Positions 15,706 through 22,495 of a DNA stretch of 38,456 nt are shown here, one piece after another. The DNA comes from Saprospiraceae bacterium UBA2329 (GTDB lineage: Bacteria > Bacteroidota > Bacteroidia > Chitinophagales > Saprospiraceae). The notes beneath the pieces were generated by a model. That model made no database searches, was not told the origin of the DNA, and worked only from the letters and a program-made list of their open reading frames with translations. Within the stretch, counting starts at the first letter, position 1. Every line of letters begins with the position of its first letter. A program made the position numbers and the translations under genes. The DNA lies in assembly GCA_002344975.1 (NCBI GenBank), contig DDUV01000072.1, positions 1 through 38,456 of the forward strand, read 5' to 3'.

Positions 15706-17271
15706 ATGCCCGCCAATAACCGCTCAGAACATACCCTTTTCATCCTTTCAGCGCTGCTCTTGCCGGCAGGCTTGCTGCTGAATTTGGGCACACAGCCCTT
15801 GTATCTGGAAGAGCCGCGCCGCGCCCTCATCGCGATGGAAATGTGGGAGCGCAGCAACTGGTGGGTACCTACCGAATTGGGCGATTTTTACTACAACAAA
15901 CCCCCGTTTTTCAACTGGATACTGATGCTGAGCGCGGCCCTCCTCGGCGGCTTCCACGAGTGGGCCATGCGCCTGCCTACAGTGCTCTCTACGCTGGGCA
16001 TGGCCGCCTTGCTGTACTTCATGGGGCAGCGCTATGTGGACGCTGCATTCGGCAGGATCAGCGCCCTGTTGTTCCTGTCCTGCGGCAGCGTGCTCCTCTT
16101 TTTTTCGCATCTGGGCGAGATAGACTTGTTTTATGCCTTCATCAGTTTCGGCGGTTTTGCGGCGCTGTTTCATTTCTACCAGATTCGGAAAGACGGGCTG
16201 CTGTTCCTCGTATTTTATGCCCTCCATGCCGTCGGGTTTCTCACCAAAGGGCTGCCTTCGCTGCTGTTCATTGCCTTGTCGCTGAGCGCCTGGTTTGCCT
16301 GGCAGCGCGATTTCAGGCGATTTTTTTCATGGGCGCATCTGGCGGGCATCGGGCTGTTTGCGGCGCTCATCGGCGGGTATTTGTACCAATACTCCCGGTT
16401 CCACAGCCTCGCTTTGCTGTTGCCGCAATGGGTCGGGCAGGCGGGTGAGCGCACGGTGGCCGAGCAAGGTTGGCAAAAATTGGCCTTTCACCTCGTACAT
16501 TATCCTTTGGATACCCTCAAAGACCTGCTGCCCTTTTCGCTGCTGATCCTGTTTCTGCTGCGCCGCGACTGGCTGCCTTTGCTTCAACGCAATGCCTGGG
16601 TGGGGTTTTCGGCGCTCATTTTTGCGGCCAATTTCCCGGTGTATTGGCTTTCGCCCGGCGCCAAACAGCGCTACCTCTATATGTTGTTTCCGCTCATCAT
16701 CGTGGCGCTCGTCTGGGCCTGGCGGCATGCTCAGGAGCTGAAACCCTGGCGCAGCAAGGCATTCAGGGTTTTGGTCGGCGTTTTTGTCGGGGCATTGGCG
16801 CTCGGCAGTCCGGCCATTGGTTTTGCAGATGATCTGGCCTTTTTGTCCTACCGGCACTGGCTCGGTTTCGGGTCGGCGGCGGTGTTCGGCATGTTGTTTT
16901 GGACTTGGCTGCGGCGGAAACTGCCCGATCTGTACGCGCTTGTGCTGGCAATGGCCATTTTGCGCATCGTGTTCGATCTCAGTGTGTTGCCACAAAGAGC
17001 ACAGCACAGCGGGGCGCAATACGACCGGCAAACGGCCGTTGACATAGCCCGCATCACCGCCGGAAAGCCTTTGTACATCTATGGCGATGAGCGAATTTCT
17101 TTCACCACCGTGTATTACCTCAACCGGCTGCGCGGGCAGGTTTTGGTAAGAAATGCGGAAGCGAAAAAGGGCGTTTTTTACATCGCTCCAGACGACCATT
17201 CAGCCCCATTGAGGACGGTGTATTACAGGTTTGAATACGACAAAGCGCCTTATGTTCTCTTCCAATTGTGA
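15706..17271 (+). CDS. Membrane glycosyltransferase, GT39/ArnT-like (PMT family)
   Basis: This 521-aa protein has about a dozen hydrophobic segments. Its first loop holds the family's acidic pattern (YLEEPRRALIAMEMWERSNW followed by YYNKPPFFNW), typical of ArnT/PMT-type enzymes that move a sugar from a polyprenyl phosphate carrier to lipid or protein on the periplasmic side. The C-terminal 70 residues form a soluble region (TAGKPLYIYGDERISFTTVY). The acceptor is unknown; lipid A, glycan or protein O-glycosylation are all possible. It follows the decarboxylase-like gene by 27 nt and may share its transcript. Confidence 0.88.
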   Translation: MPANNRSEHTLFILSALLLPAGLLLNLGTQPLYLEEPRRALIAMEMWERSNWWVPTELGDFYYNKPPFFNWILMLSAALLGGFHEWAMRLPTVLSTLGMAALLYFMGQRYVDAAFGRISALLFLSCGSVLLFFSHLGEIDLFYAFISFGGFAALFHFYQIRKDGLLFLVFYALHAVGFLTKGLPSLLFIALSLSAWFAWQRDFRRFFSWAHLAGIGLFAALIGGYLYQYSRFHSLALLLPQWVGQAGERTVAEQGWQKLAFHLVHYPLDTLKDLLPFSLLILFLLRRDWLPLLQRNAWVGFSALIFAANFPVYWLSPGAKQRYLYMLFPLIIVALVWAWRHAQELKPWRSKAFRVLVGVFVGALALGSPAIGFADDLAFLSYRHWLGFGSAAVFGMLFWTWLRRKLPDLYALVLAMAILRIVFDLSVLPQRAQHSGAQYDRQTAVDIARITAGKPLYIYGDERISFTTVYYLNRLRGQVLVRNAEAKKGVFYIAPDDHSAPLRTVYYRFEYDKAPYVLFQL

Positions 17272-17304
17272 CGGGCATTACAAATCACGCCGGAGCAGCA
17301 GGCT

Positions 17305-17312
17305 TATCTTTG
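17305..17312 (+). promoter_or_regulatory. Putative -7 box (TATCTTTG) upstream of haem lipoprotein
   Basis: TATCTTTG fits TAnnTTTG and lies 17 nt before the ATG at 17330. No TTG is at standard spacing. Confidence 0.35.
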
Positions 17313-17329
17313 CCTCAAATTCCGCTCGC

Positions 17330-17908
17330 ATGAAGTACTTTTTTCTCCTGCTCATCATCGCATTATCCTTTTACGGCTGCCAACATCAGCCCTCCGCCGA
17401 CCAGGCAGTCGCAGCCCATCCCGGTAAAAAACAGATGGAAACCATAGGTCTGGAATACGCTTTAGAAACCCAAAAAGTGCTCGGCAAAAACCTCATGCAG
17501 GCCATACAATCACAAGGCCCTCTGCACGCATTAGAGTTTTGTAATACCCGCGCCATTCCGCTCACCGACAGCATGGCCCAACACTACGCCACGAGCATCC
17601 GCCGCGTATCAGACAAGCCTAGAAACCCTGATAATGAAGCGAATGCAGAGGAACTGAAATACATCGAACTGTTCAAAAAACAGGTAGCCGCCGGCCAGGA
17701 CCCGCTGCCCGTGGTGCTGGAACGCCAGGGCATCGCACAGTTTTACTACCCCATCGTCACCAACTCAATGTGCCTGCAATGTCACGGCAAAAGCACCGAA
17801 CTAAAACCTGATGTAGCGCAGAAAATCCGCTCGCTCTACCCTGCCGACAAGGCAACGGGGTACTCGGAGAATGAGGTGCGGGGGATTTGGAGCGTAGGGC
17901 TGAAGTGA
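17330..17908 (+). CDS. Tll0287-like (DUF3365) haem-binding lipoprotein
   Basis: The start at 17330 gives a lipoprotein signal (KYFFLLLIIALSFYGC, C17); the longer frame to 17231 would overlap the previous gene. The 192-aa product has the Tll0287/DUF3365 pattern: helical LEYALETQKVLGKNLMQAIQ, RRVSDKPRNPDNEANAEELK, and a c-type haem site CLQCHG near the C-terminus followed by YPADKATGYSENEVRGIWSV. Such proteins bind haem in the periplasm and often act as sensors or redox partners. Length matches the family. No cytochrome maturation gene is in the window. Confidence 0.88.
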   Translation: MKYFFLLLIIALSFYGCQHQPSADQAVAAHPGKKQMETIGLEYALETQKVLGKNLMQAIQSQGPLHALEFCNTRAIPLTDSMAQHYATSIRRVSDKPRNPDNEANAEELKYIELFKKQVAAGQDPLPVVLERQGIAQFYYPIVTNSMCLQCHGKSTELKPDVAQKIRSLYPADKATGYSENEVRGIWSVGLK

Positions 17909-17921
17909 TTTTCCATGCCCA

Positions 17922-18755
17922 TCACCTGCTGTTGATAAATACATTAAATTCACTTTTTGCAACGGCACTTGTAAAAAGAGCCGCGTGTTCTCCGCCCGGA
18001 ATTTCTACCAATTGCCTGTTTTGACAATTGGCGCAATTCATCACATTTTGCTTGAATACCGGCCAGGAATACATCTGAATGGGAGCATCATTCAGCCCCT
18101 GAACGAACAGAATATCCGATTTAAAATCACTTGTGAAATTCAATAAAGAGCGTTGAAAATACGCGTTTGAGTCAGCAGTAGTGGCGCCATACGCATTTCT
18201 CAGCCTGGTGCATACCGCGCCCGATGTTATTTGCCCATTTTCTTCCAACTGGCATCTGTACACCAAGTTCAAGGGGCCTGGGGCATTTGCAATCACGCCA
18301 TTGGTGGAGTGCATGGTATTCAATCGCGTAACCAAATAGCCTCCTTGCGAGTGCCCCGCCAGAAACACTTTTTTTACCGTGATGCCTAATTCCCGGCTTG
18401 CTTTGTTTTGCACCCACAACAGAGCAGCTTCTGCATAGACAATGTTATCGCCGAATAACAGGTTTTCGCCCGGATAAGCCACACTGACCAGCATCATGTC
18501 CTTTCTGTCCAAAATACCCTTAAAATTGTCAAGCACTGTATTGGCGGCGCTGAGAATGTTGCTGTCAAACTGTACCGTGCCGTGAAATACAATGAGTACA
18601 TCCAGATCATGCAATGCCGGTTTATCAATCACCACATCCACATTGATATTATTGTAGGATATGGTTTGGGTTTTCCGGTATGCCCTCGGCGGATCTACCG
18701 GTTCCTCCTTGCTACAGGCAACCAGAAAAAGTGCAATAAATATCAGTATTCTCAT
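17922..18755 (-). CDS. Lipase/esterase-like alpha/beta-hydrolase lipoprotein
   Basis: The start at 18755 gives a lipoprotein signal (RILIFIALFLVACSKEE, C14); the frame upstream is open but non-coding in character. The 277-aa protein shows an alpha/beta-hydrolase pattern: LDVLIVFHGT (oxyanion region), the nucleophile elbow GHSQGG (S136), an acid in VQGLNDAP and a late His in PGGEHAALF. Four Cys (YRCQ, AVCTR, NCANCQN) may form disulfides outside the cytoplasm. It resembles feruloyl-esterase or polyhydroxybutyrate-depolymerase-type hydrolases; the substrate is unknown. It converges with the haem lipoprotein gene, 13 nt apart. Confidence 0.82.
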   Translation of the reverse strand: MRILIFIALFLVACSKEEPVDPPRAYRKTQTISYNNINVDVVIDKPALHDLDVLIVFHGTVQFDSNILSAANTVLDNFKGILDRKDMMLVSVAYPGENLLFGDNIVYAEAALLWVQNKASRELGITVKKVFLAGHSQGGYLVTRLNTMHSTNGVIANAPGPLNLVYRCQLEENGQITSGAVCTRLRNAYGATTADSNAYFQRSLLNFTSDFKSDILFVQGLNDAPIQMYSWPVFKQNVMNCANCQNRQLVEIPGGEHAALFTSAVAKSEFNVFINSR

Positions 18756-18908
18756 CTTCGCATTTTTTTGTGAGACCCAAAAATGGTCCGGCGGTTTAAC
18801 GAGGTAAAGGTAAGGCTTTTGCGGCGCGAATGGGCGAGCCGTTCCGCTTTGATGTAAAAAATTGTTTTTCAATAAGTTGCCTCGATACAAACGGATAGTG
18901 GTAGCGGG

Positions 18909-18963
18909 CCGGCGGTTGTTTTTTTATGTTGTTGAACTGAAAGAGAAGACTTTGTGCCGGCGG
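18909..18963 (-). repeat. Short-form dispersed repeat after hypothetical ORF
   Basis: On the plus strand it reads CCGGCGGTTG, a T run, ATGTTGTTGAACTGAAAGAG, AAGACTTTG and GCCGGCGGG, nearly the same as the 57-bp units at 20086-20254. Its right end lies 7 nt from the stop of the minus-strand ORF at 18970. It forms the left boundary of the AT-rich island. Confidence 0.8.
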
Positions 18964-18969
18964 GAATAT

Positions 18970-19356
18970 TTAATCCCTTCTGATTCTAATCCGTCGTGGA
19001 ATAAAGTTTTCAATTGGCTGTTTGTATTTTTGATACCCGGCAATTATTGCCCACATTCCCCAAATGATTGCTCCATATAACAACATGTACTGACTTTGGC
19101 CAAGCAATAAGGTATATACCGTGATCCCTAATCCGATCACCAAAAATACGGCGCCTGCTATTATCAGGTAGAGCGCTTTTGCTTTCCCCTGAACAGCAAG
19201 TTGGTATTCGACAATAAACTGATCCAAGCTACTCGATACATTTTGAACAGCATTTGAATCCGTTGTGGACCGCTGCACTGCTTTCATTATTTCCTCATAG
19301 CTCTTACCTTGGTAGGCCATTTTTTTTGCCAGTTCCAACAACTCATCTTCTTCCAT
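18970..19356 (-). CDS. Hypothetical membrane protein (128 aa) in AT-rich island
   Basis: The product begins with a charged helical segment (EEDELLELAKKMAYQGKSYE), then a second soluble helix, then two membrane segments (YLIIAGAVFLVIGLGITVYT and LLYGAIIWGMWAIIAGY) and a basic tail (RRIRIRRD). I do not recognise a family. The hairpin of two membrane helices after a soluble helical head is seen in many small accessory membrane proteins. It is AT-rich relative to core genes and has a dispersed repeat directly after its stop and another about 80 nt before its start, as if carried as a unit. Confidence 0.6.
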   Translation of the reverse strand: MEEDELLELAKKMAYQGKSYEEIMKAVQRSTTDSNAVQNVSSSLDQFIVEYQLAVQGKAKALYLIIAGAVFLVIGLGITVYTLLLGQSQYMLLYGAIIWGMWAIIAGYQKYKQPIENFIPRRIRIRRD

Positions 19357-19437
19357 TATTTTTCTTTTTTCGTGAATGATGCGGCGTAGGATAAGTGATG
19401 TTTGTTTTTCTGCTAATTGACGCCTTATGGTGTCCCA

Positions 19438-19500
19438 CGCTACCAGCGATTGTGTTTTTTTGTTGTTTTTTTGGATGAGGGAAGACTCTGTGCCAGCGGG
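19438..19500 (-). repeat. Short-form dispersed repeat after hypothetical ORF
   Basis: Plus-strand text: CTACCAGCGATTGTG, T-rich spacer, GGATGAGGGAAGACTCTG, GCCAGCGGG. It ends about 5 nt before the stop of the ORF at 19505. It is closest to the copy at 932-993, which shares the GGATGAG block. Confidence 0.8.
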
Positions 19501-19504
19501 TTAT

Positions 19505-19972
19505 TTATATTAATCCGAAACTATATGAATATAATACAATTGTCCCGATTGCATAACTTACAATATTAGCAATCAATGTTGAAATCAAAATCAACTTTGC
19601 GGTATAAAGCTTTCTGAAAAACATCCAATTTGTGAATGTTTCAATTATTATTGTAAGAATAAAAGCAAGCAAATAAAAAACAATCAATCCATAAATATTT
19701 TCCTTATCTAAAAGGTCAATCTCATTGCTACCAACCCAAGGAAACCAAACAACCATCAACCAACCACCATTTAAAATCATTGAAATGACTATCCCAACTA
19801 TTCCGCTAATTACATTCGTTAATGCAGTCAAGCCATAAGTTTTCTTACTGAACCAAGCCTGTTTGAATGCTTTAGTCAAGATCAAACATTCAATCAAAAT
19901 AATAAATACCATAAAAATCCAGCCCTGTGGAAGAAAAGCAAAAATTCCAAAACTCACATTTAGAGGTATCAT
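19505..19972 (-). CDS. Hypothetical four-helix membrane protein (155 aa) in AT-rich island
   Basis: The product is very hydrophobic, with about four membrane segments (IFMVFIILIECLILTKAF, VISGIVGIVISMILNGGW, GLIVFYLLAFILTIIIET, LILISTLIANIVSYAIGTIV). No family is recognised. It is strongly AT-rich and lies between repeat copies (19438-19500 after its stop, 20086-20318 upstream of its start). The layout matches its neighbour at 18970, which suggests that both were acquired by the same route. Confidence 0.6.
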   Translation of the reverse strand: MIPLNVSFGIFAFLPQGWIFMVFIILIECLILTKAFKQAWFSKKTYGLTALTNVISGIVGIVISMILNGGWLMVVWFPWVGSNEIDLLDKENIYGLIVFYLLAFILTIIIETFTNWMFFRKLYTAKLILISTLIANIVSYAIGTIVLYSYSFGLI

Positions 19973-20085
19973 AAGATTTCAATTTAATATAAACTGTGAA
20001 GGAGTGAATAAAAATTGATTTTCAAGATAGCATGTTGTGAAACGTGCGGATAATCGGTTCAGGTACGCTTCGGGCGTCCACGTAA

Positions 20086-20318
20086 CCAGCGGTTGTTTCT
20101 TTTATGTCATTGAAGTGAAAGAGAAGACCTTGCACCAGCGAGCCAGCGGCTGTTTTTTTTATGTTATTGAACTGAAAGAGAAGACCTTGTGCCAGCGGGC
20201 CAGCGATTGTTTTTTTATGTGATTGAACTGAAAGAGAAGACTTTGTGCCAGCGGTTGAAATTTGCACTGATTGAAAGAGAAGACCTTGCACCAGAGGTAG
20301 CAGACCTTGTGCTATCGG
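20086..20318 (-). repeat. Tandem array of 57-bp repeat units
   Basis: Three tandem units begin at 20086, 20143 and 20200 (57-nt period), each reading CCAGCGNNTGTTT, ATGTNATTGAA, TGAAAGAGAAGACNTTG and a final GCCAGCGG-like end. Two shorter decayed units follow (20261-20298 and 20299-20318). The period is a multiple of three, so open frames run through it, but I do not regard them as genes. The array lies about 7 nt after the stop of the HNH-type gene. Confidence 0.9.
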
Positions 20319-20325
20319 CAGACTT

Positions 20326-21171
20326 TTATTCCTTTTTATTAATAATTTTTCCATCTTTAAATTCTACATATGTATAATGTTCTATCCTTTGATCATCAAA
20401 ATACTTGATTCGAAGCACTAATTCTTTAAACTTCAAAGGAATTCGTGGTCTTGTAATTTCTTCAGCAAGAGTATAATCCCCCTCGACATATTCAATATAT
20501 TTTGCATTTAAATTAATATTCTGCAAAGGTGCGAGGTTATTAATCTTTGGAAGTTTATCGATATATCTAAAGTGTATTCCACCTATACTTTCAATTAGGA
20601 TATTATATGCAGGATAATTCGAATTATTGTAAATTACAAAATCGAAGTGCCAATATATATCCCAAAGAATGATAGGCTTATGATTAATAACAAAGTGAGG
20701 TACACCGTCCAATACCTCAATTGGATTATTATCGCTATAACCTCTATTTGACCTCCCAGCACAACGCCAAATTAAATCAACTTCTAAATATGGTGAACCG
20801 ACTGTGATATTTTTTAACTCACCATTTAGCTTTTTTCTTGTTTCATCTTCTGCATTTTGTTTCCAAGTTTTCAATATATTTGCGCTATATTTATTTACAT
20901 CCGTATCAATAAGTTTAGCACAATTGCTACATAACCAAATGCCGTTACTTATACTACTTCTTTGTTCTGGCGTCATTGTTTCATCATACCTTGGTCCACC
21001 TTTCGATGCCGCTGCAATATGCGCACCAATCCCAATTGAAGTAGATTTGGATTCGATCTCATTTGAACCTACTGTTAGTTGTCTACAGTTGGGATTTGAA
21101 CATGAAAATCCGACTCGTTTTGCCATCAATAATGTTGTCGATTTCGAGAAATCGTCTCTGTTATTTGCCAT
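20326..21171 (-). CDS. HNH-type zinc protein with a beta-rich C-terminal domain
   Basis: The 281-aa protein has an N-terminal HNH-like module: C24/C29 (CSNPNC), H51 in GAHIAAASKGGPRYD, then MTPEQRSSISNGIWLC with N76 and the pair C81/C84, and a trailing LKTWKQNAE helix. This pattern (AHIAAAS-GGPRYD, then NGIWLC-CAKLID) is found as a nuclease-like module in several bacterial defence proteins, but the third HNH position is not a His here, so nuclease activity is uncertain. Residues 125-281 form a strand-rich domain of no known family that includes paired aromatic and Asn/Tyr-rich segments (DFVIYNNSNYPAYNILIE). It is the last gene of a compact three-gene set. Confidence 0.78.
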   Translation of the reverse strand: MANNRDDFSKSTTLLMAKRVGFSCSNPNCRQLTVGSNEIESKSTSIGIGAHIAAASKGGPRYDETMTPEQRSSISNGIWLCSNCAKLIDTDVNKYSANILKTWKQNAEDETRKKLNGELKNITVGSPYLEVDLIWRCAGRSNRGYSDNNPIEVLDGVPHFVINHKPIILWDIYWHFDFVIYNNSNYPAYNILIESIGGIHFRYIDKLPKINNLAPLQNINLNAKYIEYVEGDYTLAEEITRPRIPLKFKELVLRIKYFDDQRIEHYTYVEFKDGKIINKKE

Positions 21172-21185
21172 TTTTTTGCTTATGA

Positions 21186-21518
21186 TTACAATTCATCACT
21201 TGATATTAATAGGCCGGCAATCAAATTCCAATCACGTTTAACTTGAAAACTGCGGAGAACACCCTCAATTTGTATTGCCTCTTTTTTACCTATTTCATTT
21301 TCTGAATTATAGGTACTTATCCTACAATCGAAGCCTTGCAAATCATACTTGCTATTCTTGTTGTAATGATTAAAAACAATATAGCGATTGTCCCCGATAT
21401 ATCGGTAATACAAGTCCGCTTCGGTAGAGTAGTCATTGTTACTATCTACCGTCTTTGAAAAACCCTGCCTTTCAAGTTCAGCAATCAGTTCAAGTATATT
21501 TTTTTTATGATCGAGCAT
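21186..21518 (-). CDS. Hypothetical protein (110 aa) in HNH operon
   Basis: The start at 21518 (MLDHKKNILELIAELERQGF) is preferred because the longer frame would lie inside the upstream gene; it overlaps that gene's 3' end by 14 nt. The product has an N-terminal helix, then a strand-rich body (DLYYRYIGDNRYIVFNHYN, YDLQGFDCRISTYNSEN) and a closing helix. No signal peptide or membrane segment. I do not recognise it. The HNH-type gene starts 14 nt downstream, so the two proteins may act together. Confidence 0.62.
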   Translation of the reverse strand: MLDHKKNILELIAELERQGFSKTVDSNNDYSTEADLYYRYIGDNRYIVFNHYNKNSKYDLQGFDCRISTYNSENEIGKKEAIQIEGVLRSFQVKRDWNLIAGLLISSDEL

Positions 21519-21855
21519 ATTCAAGTTGAGATAAGGTTTTAATTTTTTCAAAGTAGTCGTTCCAATATTTAGGCTTGTCTTTAGGGTTAGTGGCGTCATT
21601 ATAAAGCCAAAACATACAAATTTCACCCTCATCGTTTCTCTTCACACCCTCAGTATCCGACCAAGCCAGTTTTAAAATCTTGGCTTCTGTCAAAGTTTCA
21701 TATTGGTTAAAAACAGGGTAGTCTTCCTCTCGGATATGTTCGCGTGTGTTCCAGCCCAATGGCTTGTACTCACGATTGAAAACGAACCACTCGTTTTTAT
21801 CATTTTTCTTCATGCCATATGGCATATTGATTCTAAAAAAATCTCCAAGAGCCAT
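21505..21855 (-). CDS. Conserved-looking hypothetical protein (116 aa), first gene of HNH operon
   Basis: The product begins MALGDFFRINMPYGMKKNDK and continues with NREYKPLGWNTREHI and a KYWNDYFEKIKTLS end. It is rich in aromatic residues and looks like a compact cytosolic domain of a widespread hypothetical type; I cannot name the family with certainty. It is AT-rich, has no signal peptide, and overlaps the next gene by 14 nt. Its start lies about 28 nt from the inverted repeat cluster at 21883, so its promoter must lie in or next to the repeat. An immunity or regulatory partner role in the operon is conceivable. Confidence 0.62.
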   Translation of the reverse strand: MALGDFFRINMPYGMKKNDKNEWFVFNREYKPLGWNTREHIREEDYPVFNQYETLTEAKILKLAWSDTEGVKRNDEGEICMFWLYNDATNPKDKPKYWNDYFEKIKTLSQLEYARS

Positions 21856-21882
21856 TTTTATTTATTTTTATTAGTACCCCCA

Positions 21883-22040
21883 CTCGCGCCCACTCTTCTC
21901 TCAAAAAAATCATCGCTCGTCCACGGTCTCCCCGGGACGCCTATCTCACCATCTCCAGACGGATATAAAGTAAAGCATCCCCCCTCTCCTGCAAAGATAC
22001 CACCCTCTCCCCAAACCTCCAACACCCCTACCCAAAAAAC
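21883..22040 (+). repeat. Long-form dispersed repeat, copy 1
   Basis: The unit opens CTCGCGCCCACTCTTCTCTC, an A run, ATCATCGCTCGTCC, a hairpin region ending GGGACGCCTATCTCACC, then a second hairpin around TCTCCAGA and a pyrimidine-rich tail ACCCTCTCCCCAAACCTCC. It is nearly identical to 22226-22386 over about 160 nt, which points to recent duplication. Its CTCGCGCC end faces the island ORFs, in inverted orientation to the repeats on the left side of the island. Confidence 0.88.
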
Positions 22041-22051
22041 CCCGCTCGCGC

Positions 22052-22093
22052 CGAGATTCCATCTCGCGTGAGTATTATGCGGATTCTATCCGC
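22052..22093. repeat. REP-like doublet of two small hairpins, second copy
   Basis: CGAGAT-TCC-ATCTCG (22052-22066) and GCGGAT-TCT-ATCCGC (22079-22093) are perfect 6-bp hairpins with 3-nt loops and a 12-nt spacer containing TATTAT. In reverse complement the order, loops (AGA/GGA) and spacer match the doublet at 14834-14877, with stems changed in a paired way. Confidence 0.75.
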
Positions 22094-22123
22094 TTATAAA
22101 AAACCAATCCCAGTATCACCCCG

Positions 22124-22225
22124 CTCGCGCCCAGTCTTCCTTAAAAAAATCGCTCGCTCGTCCACGCTCTCTGACCGGGACGCCTATCTCACCGTCTCCA
22201 GACGGATGTAAAGAAAAACATCCCC
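22124..22225 (+). repeat. Long-form dispersed repeat, copy 2
   Basis: A 102-nt unit directly followed by copy 3. It begins CTCGCGCCCAGTCTTCC, carries the two hairpins and ends with GTAAAGAAAAACATCCCC. It is closer to the copy near position 400 at its start (CAGTCTTCC) than copies 1 and 3 are. Confidence 0.88.
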
Positions 22226-22386
22226 CTCGCGCCCACTCTTCTCTCAAAAAAATCATCGCTCGTCCACGCTCTCTGACCGGGACGCCTATCTCACCGTCTC
22301 CAGACGGATATAAAGTAAAGCATCCCCCCTCTCCTGCAAAGATACCACCCTCTCCCCAAACCTCCAACACCCCCTACCCAAAAAAC
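22226..22386 (+). repeat. Long-form dispersed repeat, copy 3
   Basis: Nearly identical to copy 1, including the pyrimidine-rich tail up to CCCTACCCAAAAAAC. It carries CTCTCTGACCGGGACG where copy 1 has a shorter variant, so copy 1 has diverged only in the loop of hairpin 2. Confidence 0.88.
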
Positions 22387-22495
22387 TCCCCCTCCTCGCC
22401 GGAATCTGCACGCGCTTCAGACCCCGTACTTGCACCACACCCACACTTTTCGTAACATTACGCCCGAAATCAGACAGCACACAAAACACAGCGCC

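Larger units (their letters stand above)
21856..22495. other. Repeat cluster without genes, right boundary of the AT-rich island
   Basis: This 640-nt gap holds three copies of the long-form repeat (21883-22040, 22124-22225, 22226-22386) and one REP-like hairpin doublet. An open frame at 22116-22370 is composed wholly of repeat and is not a gene. The last 100 nt lead into the TreS-Mak gene and show no clear promoter box. Confidence 0.75.

Noticed and set aside
20086..20318. CRISPR array
   Set aside because: Units are contiguous and similar over their full length with no unique spacers, and no cas genes are present.
18909..20318. Integron attC sites after each ORF
   Set aside because: The repeats have direct rather than inverted ends (CGCTGG at both ends), no GTTRRRY/RYYYAAC core pair was found, and no tyrosine integrase is in the window.
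20037..20377. Frames on both strands through the 57-bp array
   Set aside because: The 57-nt period is a multiple of three and keeps frames open; the repeated peptides have no other support.
22116..22370. Minus-strand frame of 84 codons with internal repeated peptide
   Set aside because: It consists entirely of two copies of the long-form repeat; the peptide repetition reflects the DNA repeat.
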